DNA of 64,000 nt from Bog-756 sp963718405 (lineage in GTDB: Bacteria > Actinomycetota > Acidimicrobiia > Acidimicrobiales > RAAP-2), in the NCBI GenBank assembly GCA_963718405.1, contig CAVQYZ010000004.1:124001-188000 (forward strand), given 5' to 3'. Each line of letters begins with the position of its first letter. The stretch's first letter is position 1. Both the position numbers and the translations under genes were made by a program. A model generated the notes under the pieces. It saw only the letters and a list, made by a program, of their open reading frames with translations, had not been told where the DNA came from and searched no databases. This document shows positions 27,097 to 37,608 of the stretch, piece after piece.

Positions 27097-28029
27097 TCAG
27101 GCCAGCAGGGAGCGCACCTCACCGGCCAGCTCGACCGAGCGGGAGGCCCCGTCGGGTCCGATCTCGGGCGGTAGGGGGGCCATGGTCCGGATGATGATGT
27201 CCGTGTAGCCCAGGTCGCCGAAGACCGACAACTGCTCGGCCACGCTCCCGGGGTCGCCGTAGGCCACCGCGCTCCGATCGAACCCCCGGTAGCCACCGGC
27301 CAGGAGTGCGTCGCCCACCCGCTCGGCTTCGGCGCGGCTGTCGGCGATGAGCACATCCTTGCGGATCGGGATGCGGACCGGTTCCCGGTCGTGGCGGGCA
27401 CAGGCCTCCCGGTAGATGGCCATGTCCCGCGCCGCGCTCTCCGGGGTGAGGTCGGCATTGCCGTACCAGCAGTCCCCGAGCCGGGCCGCACGGTCGATGG
27501 CCTTCGGCACCCCACCGCCGACCCACCACTCCGTCCCGTCCGGCGGTAGGGGGGCGATCCGGGCGCCTTCGATGGCGAACAGGTCGCTGTCCACCGTCTC
27601 GCCCCGCAACAGGGCCCGGGCCACCAGGATTCCCTCCTCGAGCCGGGCCGCCCGCTGGTCCAGATCGGCTCCCATGGCCCGGAACTGGGCCGCGCCGCCG
27701 CCGAGGCCGGTCTGGACGATGAACGGGCCCGAGGACATGGCGGCCAACGTCCCGATCTGTTCGGCCATCAGCACCGGATGCCACAGGGGGACGAGAAAGA
27801 GGCAGCCGATCTGGCGAGCCGTCCACTCGGCCAGGAGGCGACCGAGCATGGGCACGTTCTGGGCGTAACCGACCGGTCCGGTGACGTGGTGGTCGCCGAC
27901 TGTCAGCGTGTCCAGTCCGGCCCGCCCGGCGGCCCGGGCCTGACTCACCACCGTGAGCGGTCCCTCCCGCTGGCCCGCGGGGCCATCAGTGGAGAAGGAG
28001 GTCCCAACGGATATGCCGACGCGGATCAT
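27097..28029 (-). CDS. LLM-class flavin-dependent oxidoreductase (luciferase-like monooxygenase)
   Basis: 310 residues, full length for the family. TIM-barrel segments include GLDTLTVGDHHVTG, IGCLFLVPLWHPVLMAEQIG, FIVQTGLGGGAAQFRAMGAD and EWWVGGGVPKAIDRAARLGD. Actinobacterial members often use F420 rather than FMN; cofactor cannot be decided from the sequence. Substrate unknown. Confidence 0.9.
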   Translation of the reverse strand: MIRVGISVGTSFSTDGPAGQREGPLTVVSQARAAGRAGLDTLTVGDHHVTGPVGYAQNVPMLGRLLAEWTARQIGCLFLVPLWHPVLMAEQIGTLAAMSSGPFIVQTGLGGGAAQFRAMGADLDQRAARLEEGILVARALLRGETVDSDLFAIEGARIAPLPPDGTEWWVGGGVPKAIDRAARLGDCWYGNADLTPESAARDMAIYREACARHDREPVRIPIRKDVLIADSRAEAERVGDALLAGGYRGFDRSAVAYGDPGSVAEQLSVFGDLGYTDIIIRTMAPLPPEIGPDGASRSVELAGEVRSLLA

Positions 28030-28084
28030 CCCTTCGGTCTACCGCCCCGGTGCGTTCCCCGCTACCGGCTCGAGCGGGACTTGC

Positions 28085-30595
28085 TCACGGCTTGACGGAC
28101 TGGAAGGAGGCCACCACCTCACGGTCCATGGGGGTGCTTCCGATGGTTCCCACCCCCACGGTGGTGATGGTGGCCGTGGTGTGGATGGCGGTCAGGGCCT
28201 GTTGGAGGTAGGCGGCCACGGCCTTGGCCCGGTCCAGGCTGAACACTTTGGCCGATACCCCGTAGTTGGGGGTCTCGGTGTACCCGGTGAGGGTGACCGC
28301 ACCGGCACTGTCGGCCTTCATGATGGAGGCCAGCCTGGTGATCTGTTGGTCCAGCGCCGCTGTCAGGACGTCCGAGGCGGGAGCGAACGGCTCGATGCTC
28401 ACCGACTTCTGGGCCGGCACGACGTGGAGGGTGAAGGACCAGGGGCCGGCGTCACCGAACCCGTCGGTCTCGGTGCCTTTCAGGGGGAAGTTCCCGACCG
28501 GCGTGGTCGAGGCGTCCGATACCGCTCCCGAGGAGGAGACCGTGACCCGGAGCGACGTCTTGGTGGTGGTCCAGGTGGGGGCGCCCCCACCGGAGGGCTC
28601 ATTGGACACCGTCAGTTGGCCGGCATACGCCGTGCCCACGGGCACCGTGGCCGACATCGGCGGCCCCTGGGCCAGAGACAGGCAGGCATCGACGTTGTCG
28701 GCCCCCGTGGTGGGGTTGAAGGTCCCCGACGGGCAGGGGGTGGCCGCCGTGGCTCCGGTGGTGGCCACATAGGTGTTGATGGGCGCCGCCAGGCAACCGG
28801 TGGCCCCGGTCGTGGGGCTGTAGGTACCGGCCGAGCAGACGGTGTAGCCGGCTGACCCCGGGGAGGGCACGGAAGTGCCGGCCGGAGCCGGCAGGCAGGC
28901 CGCCGAGTTGGTCGATCCGGTGTCCGGGTTGTACGTGCCGGCCGGGCAGTTGGTGGGTGAGGTCGAAGCGGCCGGGGCGAAGGTTCCCGCCGGAGCCTCC
29001 TGGCAGGCCGCCGAGTTGGTCGATCCGGTGTCCGGGTTGTACGTGCCGGCCGGGCAGGGGGTGTCGGCGACGGCCGCGGTGGCGTCGACGTACGTGCCCG
29101 CCGGGGCCTCGGTGCAGTTGGCCTGGCCCGTGTCCGGGTTGAAGGAGCCCAGCGCGCACGGGGTGGGCGTGGTGGCCCCGGCGTCGGGGACGAAGTAACC
29201 GGCCGGGGCCGCGGTGCACGGCACGCCACCGGTGCCGCTGTAGGTGCCGGGTTGGCACTCGGCGATGTTGGTCAGGGAGAACGAGGCCGAGGTGGTGGCG
29301 GTGGCCGCCGAGGCCGACACCGAGTAGCTCCCCGCTGTGGCGTTGGCCGTGAACGTTGACGAGGTGGCCTCGCCGTTCCCGTCGGTGGTGTCCACCTCGG
29401 TGCCGGTGCCGTTGGCGAAGGTGCCCGAGGCCCCTCCGTCGGGAGCGGTGAAGGTCACCGAGGCTCCCGGCACCGGGTTGCCGTGGCTGTCGGTCACCTC
29501 GACCACCAACGCCGAGGTGAAGGCGGTGGTGGCGGTGGTGCTCTGGTTGTTGCCCGAAGCGACCGCCACCGTGGCCGGTGGTCCGAGGGCGTAGGTCTCC
29601 TGCACCCGTTGGTTGTCGGTGTCGGCGATGTAGAGGTCACCGCCGGCGTCCACCGCCACGCCCAGCGGGTTGTCGAGCTGATCGGCGGCCGTGCCGGCAC
29701 CGTTGCCGCCGCTCATGGTGACCCCCGAGGTGGCTCCGGGCGCCCACACCTGGACCCGGTTGTTCCCCGGGTCCGACACATACACATTGTCGCCGGAGTC
29801 GACGGCCACCCCGAAGGGGTCGTCCAGCTGATCGGCTCCGGACCCGTCACCGTTGCCGCCGGCCACGGTGACCCCGGCCGTGGCCCCCGGTGCCCACAGC
29901 TGGACCCGGTTGTTGCCGGTGTCGGCCACGTAGACATCACCGTTGGCGGTGACCGCCACCCCGGAGGGGTCCTCCAGTTGGTTGGCCGCCGACCCGTAGC
30001 CGTTGCCGCCGGCCACGGTGACCCCGGCCGTGGCTCCCGGTGCCCACTGCTGCACGCGGTTGTTGCCGGTGTCGGCCACGTAGACGTCGCCGTTGGCCAC
30101 CACGGCCACGCCCGCCGGATCAGCCAGTTGGTTGGCCCCGGACCCTTCGCCGTTGCCGCCGGCCACGGTGACCCCCGAGGTGGCCCCGGACGTCCACTTC
30201 TGCACCCGGTTGTTGTCGGTGTCGGCGATGTAGAGGGTGCTGCTGGTGTTCACCGCCACGCCTTCGGGATAGTTGAGTTGGTTGGCCGCCGGCCCCGAGC
30301 CGTGTCCGCCGGCCACGGTGACCCCCGTAGTGGCCCCGGAGGCCCACTTCTGCACCCGGTTGTTGTCGGAGTCGGCCACGAACACCGTGCCGCTGGCACC
30401 CACGGCGGTACCGAACGGATAGTCCAGCTGGTTGGCACCCGAGCCCGAGCCGTTGCCGCCGGCCACGGTGACCGTGGCCAGGCTGGCCGAGGCGGGCAGC
30501 GAGGGGAGTACGACCACCGATGCGGTGAGTGCCGCGGTGACCATCAGTGCCCCGGCAACGACCGCTCGAAACCCTCGACGAACATGACGACCCAT
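28085..30595 (-). CDS. Large secreted modular protein: NHL repeats, Ig-like domain, Cys-rich repeats, OmpA-like end
   Basis: About 836 residues. A signal peptide (RAVVAGALMVTAALTASVVV) is followed by six NHL-type repeats with core VADSDNNRVQKW and VTVAGGNGSG; their DNA repeats every 150 bp. An Ig-like (Big-1) domain follows (SALVVEVTDSHGNPVPGASV). Next come Cys-rich units of the pattern CPAGTYNPDTGSTNSAACQ plus EAPAGT, like GCC2/ephrin-receptor-like repeats. The last ~130 residues resemble an OmpA-like periplasmic domain (GYTETPNYGVSAKVFSLDRA). ATG 30595 has GGGAGGT upstream. It is probably cell-wall or surface attached. Confidence 0.82.
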   Translation of the reverse strand: MGRHVRRGFRAVVAGALMVTAALTASVVVLPSLPASASLATVTVAGGNGSGSGANQLDYPFGTAVGASGTVFVADSDNNRVQKWASGATTGVTVAGGHGSGPAANQLNYPEGVAVNTSSTLYIADTDNNRVQKWTSGATSGVTVAGGNGEGSGANQLADPAGVAVVANGDVYVADTGNNRVQQWAPGATAGVTVAGGNGYGSAANQLEDPSGVAVTANGDVYVADTGNNRVQLWAPGATAGVTVAGGNGDGSGADQLDDPFGVAVDSGDNVYVSDPGNNRVQVWAPGATSGVTMSGGNGAGTAADQLDNPLGVAVDAGGDLYIADTDNQRVQETYALGPPATVAVASGNNQSTTATTAFTSALVVEVTDSHGNPVPGASVTFTAPDGGASGTFANGTGTEVDTTDGNGEATSSTFTANATAGSYSVSASAATATTSASFSLTNIAECQPGTYSGTGGVPCTAAPAGYFVPDAGATTPTPCALGSFNPDTGQANCTEAPAGTYVDATAAVADTPCPAGTYNPDTGSTNSAACQEAPAGTFAPAASTSPTNCPAGTYNPDTGSTNSAACLPAPAGTSVPSPGSAGYTVCSAGTYSPTTGATGCLAAPINTYVATTGATAATPCPSGTFNPTTGADNVDACLSLAQGPPMSATVPVGTAYAGQLTVSNEPSGGGAPTWTTTKTSLRVTVSSSGAVSDASTTPVGNFPLKGTETDGFGDAGPWSFTLHVVPAQKSVSIEPFAPASDVLTAALDQQITRLASIMKADSAGAVTLTGYTETPNYGVSAKVFSLDRAKAVAAYLQQALTAIHTTATITTVGVGTIGSTPMDREVVASFQSVKP

Positions 30596-30855
30596 GGTCC
30601 GGCACCTCCCGCTCAACAGCGCCCTTCCGCCCCACCGTTAGGTGGATTCCTACCACGGGGACCCTCGACCGGCAATTGCCCGGGACGGCGCGGGCGGACC
30701 TCGGATGCGCCCACCGGTCCTCCGGGTTGCGGTCGGTCGGGGACGGGGCTCTCTGCGTTCATCAAATTTGGTGATGATCTACGTTGACCGCCCGGTTACT
30801 CTCCGCCTGGGCGGCGTGGCGTGCGGCGGAGGGGTCCGGCGACGGGGAGTTGCTC

Positions 30856-33800
30856 ATGCGGGCACGAAGGAGAAGTGGTTCGACGAGCCGGCTGCTGGCC
30901 GGTATGGCCGTGGTGGCCGGATCGGTGCTCGGCGGTGGCCTGGTGGCCGGATGGCCTGCTGCGGTGTTCGGATCAGGACCCGCCGGGGCGGACACGCCCG
31001 GCTTCACCCTTACCTGCACCGGTGTCCCGGGCGTCGGGACGGTGGGCTTCCCCACCACCATCACCGGTTCCATCCCGGCCCGGATCCCCGACGGCACCAA
31101 CTTCACCCTCACCGGTTCCCACTTCCTCGTGACCGTCCCGGCCAGCGTCACCAATGAGATCGACGGCACCTACGGCACCGGTGCCACCGTCACCGCCTCG
31201 GTGTCGGTCACCATCGACGCCACCGGGGCCACGCCGGGGAGCCAGTCCGAGACCGTCGACTTCGCCTCCGTGGCCACCCCGGCCCCGGGGAACTCCTTCC
31301 TCCTGACCGGGACGCCCACGTCCAACGCCACCTTCACCGGAACCGGCTCCAACGTGTCGGTCTCGCCGGGTGCCACGCTCAGTGCCTTCGACATCGTGGT
31401 GAACTCGAACACGCTGTCCCCCTTCAGCTGCACCACGCCCACACCCCCGCCGGTGATCGCCCTGGCCGGCACCGACTCCACGGCCTATGTCACCGATCCG
31501 GGCCCCAATACCGTCAGCCCGTTCGACTCGGTCACCGGTACGGCCGGAACTCCGTTCGCCTTTGACACCGGCGAGCCGGGCTCCATCGCCATCACCCCCA
31601 ACGGCGCCACCGCCTACGTGACCGGGGTGAACTCGGATGAGGTCACGCCGGTCGACCTGGCCACCACCACCGTGGGCACTCCGATCACGGTGGGGAACCA
31701 GGCCGACGCCATCGCCATCACCCCCAACGGCGCCACGGCCTATGTGGCCAACGAGGGTGACAACACGGTTACCCCCATCCATCTGGCCACCGGCACGCCG
31801 GGCACCCCCATCGGTGTGGGTGCCTCGCCCGACGCCATCGCCATCACCCCCAACGGCGCCACGGCCTATGTGGCCAACGAGGGCGACAACACGGTGACCC
31901 CCATCCATCTGGCCACCGGCACGCCGGGCACCCCCATCGGTGTGGGTGCCTCGCCCGACGCCATCGCCATCACCCCCAACGGCGCCACGGCCTATGTGGT
32001 CGACGAGGGCGACAACACGGTGACCCCCATCGCATCTGGCCACCGGCACGCCGGGCACCCCCATCGGTGTGGGTGCCTCGCCCGACGCCATCGCCATCAC
32101 CCCCAACGGGAGTTCGGCGTATGTGGCCGACGAGGGCGACAACACGGTGACCCCCATCACGGTGGCCACCGACTCGCCGGGGCCCGCCATCGACGTGGGG
32201 AATGAACCCGACGCTCTGGCCGTCACCCCGGACGGATCGACGCTCGAGGTGGTGAACTACACCGACGGCACGGTGACCCCGATCACCACGGCCACCGACA
32301 CCATCGGCACCGACATCAACGTCGGCAACGATCCGTTGGGCATAGCCCTCACCCCTGACCAGGCACCGGTGGCGGCCCTGTCGGTCACCCCGGCCGATGC
32401 CGGCCAGGCCACCGGCTTCGACGCCTCGGCGTCGGTGGCCCCCTCGTCACCCATCACCAACTACGCCTGGAACTTCGGCGACGGCACCACCGGCGACACC
32501 TCCACTCCCACCACCACCCACACCTATGCCAGCCAGGGGACGTACACCACCTCGGTCACCGAGACCGATGCCGAGGGGACCTCGCTCACCAAGGTGTTCA
32601 CCGGACAGACCATGAGTCAGAACGGCGGTCCACAGGCCGGGACCAGCTCCACCTTCACCGTCGGGGTGGTGGCCACGGACTCCTGTGTGGTGTCCGGATT
32701 CGGCAACGCCAACTTCCCGACGGTGGTGTCCGAGTCGACGGCCCCGCCCTCGAGCATCGACGCCGGCGGGACCTTCCAGACCGCCTTCGGAACAGAGGTC
32801 ACCATCCCGGCCTCGGTGATCAACCACTTCCGCACCCTCGGTGCCACCTCGCTGACCGTCGCCGCCCAGACCACCACCGAGGACGGCAGTACCTCGGCGG
32901 GCGCCCCGAGTGGTGCTGTCAGCCCCAACACCGAGTCGGCCTCGGCCACCAACCTGCCTCAGAGCGATTCCACCCTGGTCCCCGACACCCCGTACTCCTT
33001 CACCACCGCCTACAACCCGGTCACCTGGCAGACCGGGCCCGGCGCCGGCGTGGTCGACTTCACCCCGGGGGACATCTCCATCGCCGTCACCTTCGTGATC
33101 CACGGGGCCTCCACCAACGAGACCATCAGCTGCACCCCGCCGTCCGGGGTGGCGGCCATCGGCTCCACCACCGTGAACCCCCCACCGGCCGTCCCCACCT
33201 TTCAGGTGCCGGCGTCCACGCCACCGCTGCAGAGCCAGGTGACCCCGGGGACCGACGGCGGATGGGCCATCACCATCTCCAACACCTCGACGGCCACGGT
33301 CACCGGCCTCTCGGCCCGGGTGAGCGCCACCGACTCGGGCGCCCCGCTCTCCTTCGACCTGGCCGGCATGGCGGCCACCGGGACGGTCTGCTCCTCGGCG
33401 GGGTCCGCCGCCATCACCTGTTCCATCGGGAGCCTGTCCGCCGGGACCTCCACGACGCTGGACGCTCTGGTGAAGACCGCCGGCCTGGTGCATGGCGTGG
33501 CCATCACCGGCTCGGCCGTGGTGACCTCGTCCAATCAGACCGCCGACTCCTCGCTGGGGTCCATCGGGGTGACCTTCGTGCAGAGCCGGCTCGGCACCAA
33601 GTCCGTGGCCGTCCCCGGCGTGGCCTTGTTCAGCACCAAATCCAAATTGATCACCGCCAAGACCTCGATCACCTTGACGTTGCCGAAGAACAAGATCAAG
33701 AAGTCGGGCGCCAACCGCGAGGAGCTCATGGCCCTGGAGGTCTCGCGGGGGAGTGATGTGGTGAGCCTGCCCCCGCCGCCGGTGGCGGTGGTCCTCCGGT

Positions 33801-34156
33801 CGTTGGCTCCTTCCTCCGAACCGGCGTTGTGCCCGGCCACCGGGAAGCTCAAGTGCGAGGGCAACGTCATCCAGGCCGTCGGCAACTTCTCGGCGTACAC
33901 CAACAACCAGGCCCCCATCGTGGCCGTCCTCAAGTTCTTCTACGGCAAGACCATCCCGACCGGAAGCGTCTACCTGCTGGGCACCAACGGCCGGACGGTG
34001 GACAAGCTGACCGCCTGCAAGAAGACCGGCACCGGGTACAACACGCCGTGCATCGAGGGTCCCGAGCAGGACCTGGGCTCGGCCGCCGGTGACAGCCGGT
34101 ACGCCCAGGACACCCTGTACTTCACCGGGGTCGATCCGGTCATGGGACGGCGCTGA
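30856..34156 (+). CDS. Secreted YVTN beta-propeller/PKD surface protein (one-base break at 32032)
   Basis: The frame from 30856 to about 32031 and the frame from about 32033 to 34156 form one protein of about 1100 residues. A signal peptide (SRLLAGMAVVAGSVLGGGLV) leads to a Cys-containing domain, then YVTN-type 42-residue repeats (core TAYVANEGDNTVTPI, period 126 bp), a PKD domain (NYAWNFGDGTTGDTSTP), and a C-terminal region of about 500 residues with two beta-rich domains. Copies start at 31768, 31894 and 32020, each 126 bp apart, but the next is 127 bp on: the extra G at 32032 breaks the frame. Surface attachment or matrix function is inferred. Confidence 0.8.
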
Positions 34157-34208
34157 GGGCCGAGGCGGGACGCCGGAGCGCCCGGCCCGGCGGTCGTAGA
34201 GTCTGGTC

Positions 34209-35232
34209 ATGCCGCTTCCCTGGGAGAGAGAGCTGGCCGGACGGATCGACCACCACACCGTGTCCTCGGCCGCCCTGGCCGACAACCCGTTGGGTGATCC
34301 GGCCGATCGTCCGCTCTGGGTGTACGTGCCACCGGGGTACGACGACGACCCGGGGCGCCGCTATCCCTCGGTGTACGTGCTCCAGGGCTACGGCGGCCAG
34401 GTCGACATGTGGGCCAACCGCACGGCCTACCGGACCCCCTTCCCCGAAGCCGCCGACCAGCTGTTCGCCGAAGGCGGCGCCCCACCCTGCCTCCTTATCT
34501 ACGTGGACGCCTGGACCGCCCTCGGGGGCTCGCAGTTCGTCGACTCGCCCGGAACCGGTCGCTACCACACCTACCTCTGTGAGGATGTGGTGCCTTTCGT
34601 CGACGCCCGGTACCGCACCCTCGACGGCCCGTCGCACCGCGGGGTGCACGGGAAGTCGAGCGGCGGGTTCGGGGCCATGATCACCCCGATGCTGCGGCCC
34701 GACCTCTTCGGGGGCCTGGCCACCCATGCCGGTGACGCCTTGTACGAGCTCTGTTACATCCCCGACTTCGCCAAGGCCGCCCGGGCCCTCCGGGCCTTCG
34801 ACGGGGACATCGAGCGGTGGTGGCGCGAGTTCCGGGGGCGGACCGCCTTCACCCATCCCTCCGACGACGACCCTGTTCATGATGCGGGGCGTGGCGGCGT
34901 GCTTCTCGGCCGGGCCGGACGGCACGCCGGTCCTACCCTTCGAGCCCACCACCGGCCGGCTGCGCGACGAGGTGTGGCAACGGTGGCTGGCCTGGGATCC
35001 GGTGCGCATGGTGGCCCACCACGCCGGGGCCCTGGCTGGGCTGGGGGCCATCTGGATCGATGCCGGCCGGAGCGACGAGTGGTTCTTGGACCTGGGCGCC
35101 GAGGCCTTCCGCGACGCCCTGGCCGACGTGGGGGTGACCGACGTGCACTTCGAGCTGTTCGACGGAGGCCACGGGCGCATCGACCACCGCTACCTGATGT
35201 CGCTGGCCTACCTGGCCGAACGGCTTTCCTAG
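34209..35232 (+). CDS. Esterase, alpha/beta hydrolase (frame break near 34.87 kb)
   Basis: About 340 residues in two frames; removing one base near 34868 joins them. The core is a putative esterase (PF00756-like) fold: WVYVPPGYDDDPGRRYPSVY, HGKSSGGFGAM as the nucleophile elbow (Ser near residue 157), Asp in IWIDAGRSDEWFLD and His in FDGGHGRIDHRYL. It probably hydrolyses acyl esters in the cytoplasm, since there is no signal peptide. Confidence 0.83.
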
Positions 35233-35292
35233 GTTCTGGCAAGCTGTCGGGGAGGCATCGGACCCACCACGGTGCCAGGAGGGGAGAGGACC

Positions 35293-35852
35293 ATGACCGG
35301 AGCGGAGGCACCTTTCCAGTACGGCGGCATCAACCATCTGGCCCTGGTCTGCCGGGACATGGAGCGGACCGTGGACTTCTACACCAACGTGCTGGGCATG
35401 CCCCTGGTCAAGACCATCGAGCTTCCCGCCGGCATGGGTCAGCACTTCTTCTTCGACTGCGGAGGCGGGGACTGCCTGGCGTTCTTCTGGTTCCCCGACG
35501 CTCCCGAGCCGGCCCCCGGGTGTGTCGGCACCCACCGGCCGCCCGGACCAGGGCAGCCTGACCAGCGCCATCGGCTCGATGAACCACGTGGCCTTCACCG
35601 TCCCACCCGAGCGCATCGAGGAGTACCGGCGACCGTCTGGTGGCCGCCGGGGTGGAGTGCACCGAGGTGGCCAACCACGACGACAGCGAGTGGTCGATCG
35701 CCGACCGGGTCCATCCCGGGGTCTACATCCGCTCGGTGTACTTTCAGGACCCCGACGGCATCCTCCTCGAACTGGCGTGCTGGACCCGACCGCTGGGTGC
35801 TGACGACGTCTCGCACCGGCCGGCCCGCGCCGCCGACCGGGTGCCGGGCTGA
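35293..35852 (+). CDS. VOC-family (glyoxalase/dioxygenase-like) protein (two frame breaks)
   Basis: Three short frames in succession give about 185 residues. The first half is INHLALVCRDMERTVDFYTN and FFFDCGGGDCLAFFWFPDAP; the second is MNHVAFTVPPERIEEYRDRL, VHPGVYIRSVYFQDPDGILL and ELACW. His and Glu ligands of the two betaalphabetabetabeta modules are present. Breaks near 35518 and 35628 are each consistent with one extra base. Start ATG 35293 has GGAGGGGAGAGG. Could be a dioxygenase, lyase or resistance protein; substrate unknown. Confidence 0.8.
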
Positions 35853-35858
35853 GCGGCG

Positions 35859-36482
35859 GTGCCACGACTGCGCCAGGTGCCGAGGGCCGAGGCCACCGCT
35901 CCCATCGTGACCCTCATGTACGACTACATCTTCGGTGACCGGGACCCGGTGGCCGAGCCCGGCGCCGGCGGTGGGACCACCGGCGACTGGTGGACGGTGT
36001 TCGCCCTGGTGCCCGACATTCTCGAGCACGCCGTCCAGGGCTTCGCCCTCTACCAGAGCCCGGCCCGGCGCCTCGACCCGGTCTTACGGGAACTGGCCCA
36101 GGCCCGCGCCGGTTGGGCGGCCGGCAGCCAGTTCGTCTTCTCCCAGCACTGTCACGCCCTCCGTGAGCTCGGCGTCGCCGACGACCTGGTCGAGGCGGTC
36201 CCCTACTGGTCGACGGCCGACTGCTTCGATCCCACCCAGCGCCTGGTGCTGGCCTACGTGGACTGCCTGGTCTACGACCGGGGCCGGGTACCGGACGGGC
36301 TCTTCGACGGCCTGCGCGCCCGGCTGGGGGACGAGGAGATCCTCGAGCTGACCTACATCGGCGCGCTCTACCTCCAGCACGCCGTGATGTCCCGGGCCCT
36401 GCGCACCGAGTTCGACGACCGGCCCGAGCCCGTGGTGGAGGTGGTCGACCCCGGGCCGGCCCCGTCCGAACAGCCGGCGTGA
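35859..36482 (+). CDS. Carboxymuconolactone-decarboxylase-like / AhpD-fold protein
   Basis: 207 residues from a GTG start. The AhpD-like core is at about residues 75-160: LRELAQARAGWAAGSQFVFS followed by QHCHALRELGVADDLVEAV, which contains a single Cys with a His two residues on, not the CxxC of peroxidase-active AhpD. It probably acts as a decarboxylase-like enzyme or redox protein. It ends in GTGA overlap with the following phosphotransferase and starts seven bases after the VOC gene, so the three form an operon. Confidence 0.85.
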   Translation: MPRLRQVPRAEATAPIVTLMYDYIFGDRDPVAEPGAGGGTTGDWWTVFALVPDILEHAVQGFALYQSPARRLDPVLRELAQARAGWAAGSQFVFSQHCHALRELGVADDLVEAVPYWSTADCFDPTQRLVLAYVDCLVYDRGRVPDGLFDGLRARLGDEEILELTYIGALYLQHAVMSRALRTEFDDRPEPVVEVVDPGPAPSEQPA

Positions 36483-37604
36483 CCGTCGCCGCCTCCGGTC
36501 CCCGGGCCGGCCAACCGGCGCTGGTGCGCCGACCCGAGGAGCTGACCCCCGAGTGGCTGACCGCGGTGCTGTCCGGTTCGGACCTGCTGGCGGCCGGCTC
36601 CTCGGTCGAATCCTTCTCGGTGGAGCCGGTCGGCACCGGGCAGATGGGCGACACCGTGCGGATCCGGTACCGCACCGCACCCGAGGGACGGCGCCGAGCG
36701 TTCGGTGGTGGCCAAGTTCGCCTCCGCCGACGAGCAGAGCCGCTCCACCGGGCTGCTGACCCGGGCCTACGAGATCGAAGTGGGCTTCTACGGCGACGGT
36801 GGCCGACCTCATCCGCACCCGGATGCCCCGCTGCTACCACCGGCAGTGCGAGCCCGACACCGGCTGGTTCGTCCTGCTGCTCGAGGACCTGACCGGGGCG
36901 GTCCAAGGGCGACCAGCTGGCCGGTTGCACCCCCGAGGTGGCGGCGTCGGCCCTGACCGAGATGGCCCGGCTCCACGGGCCGGCCTGGGGCCGGCCCGAC
37001 CTGGCCGGTGTGGAGTGGCTCGAGCGCGGCGGGGCCGCGGGCCGACGAGTTCCTGGCCGGACTGGTGACCTCCCTGTGGCCGGGCTTCGTCGAGCGCTAC
37101 CGCCAGCAGTTGGAGCCGGAGCACCTGGGGGTGTGCGGACGTTTCATCGACGTACTGCTACCCTGGCTGACCGGGCGGCCCCCGGCCACCACGGTGACCC
37201 ACGGGGACTTCCGCCTCGACAACCTGTTGTTCCGCCCCGGCGATGCCCGCCCGTTCGTGGTGGATTGGCAGACCGCGGCGTGGGGCTCGGCCGCCTCCGA
37301 CGCCGCCTACTTCCTCGGGGCCAGCCTCGGGGTGGAGGATCGGCGCCGGCACGGAGAGGCCCTGCTCGACGGGTACCACCGCGACCTGGTGGCCGAGGGC
37401 GTGACCGGCTTCGACCGGGAACGGCTCGACGCCGAGTACCGGTACCTGTGCTTCGGGGGACTGGTCATGTCCATCGGCGCCTCCATGTTGGTCAAGCGAA
37501 CCGGGCGGGGTGACGAGATGTTCGTGACCAGCGTGGCCCGCTACGCCCAACAGGCCTTGGACCTCGATGCCGAGGCCACCCTGCCCCGCCCCACCGACCG
37601 CTGA
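36479..37604 (+). CDS. Aminoglycoside-phosphotransferase-fold kinase (four frame breaks)
   Basis: Five frames in order give about 370 residues of a phosphotransferase. N-terminal LTPEWLTAVLSGSDLLAAGS, then VVAKFASADEQSRSTG (the kinase Lys strand), VADLIRTRMPRCYH, LLLEDLTG, EMARLHGPAWGRPDL, and the catalytic VTHGDFRLDNLLFRPGDARP followed by VVDWQTAAWGSAASD. All four shifts (near 36692, 36796, 36907 and 37035) are in the one-extra-base direction. Family members in this context are usually acyl-CoA-metabolism-associated or unknown-function kinases, not necessarily drug resistance. Confidence 0.78.
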
Positions 37605-37608
37605 GCGC

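Noticed and set aside
29600..30500. CRISPR-like array suggested by exact 150-bp spacing
   Set aside because: The repeats are long coding units of an NHL-repeat protein, with no short repeat/spacer pattern and no cas genes nearby.
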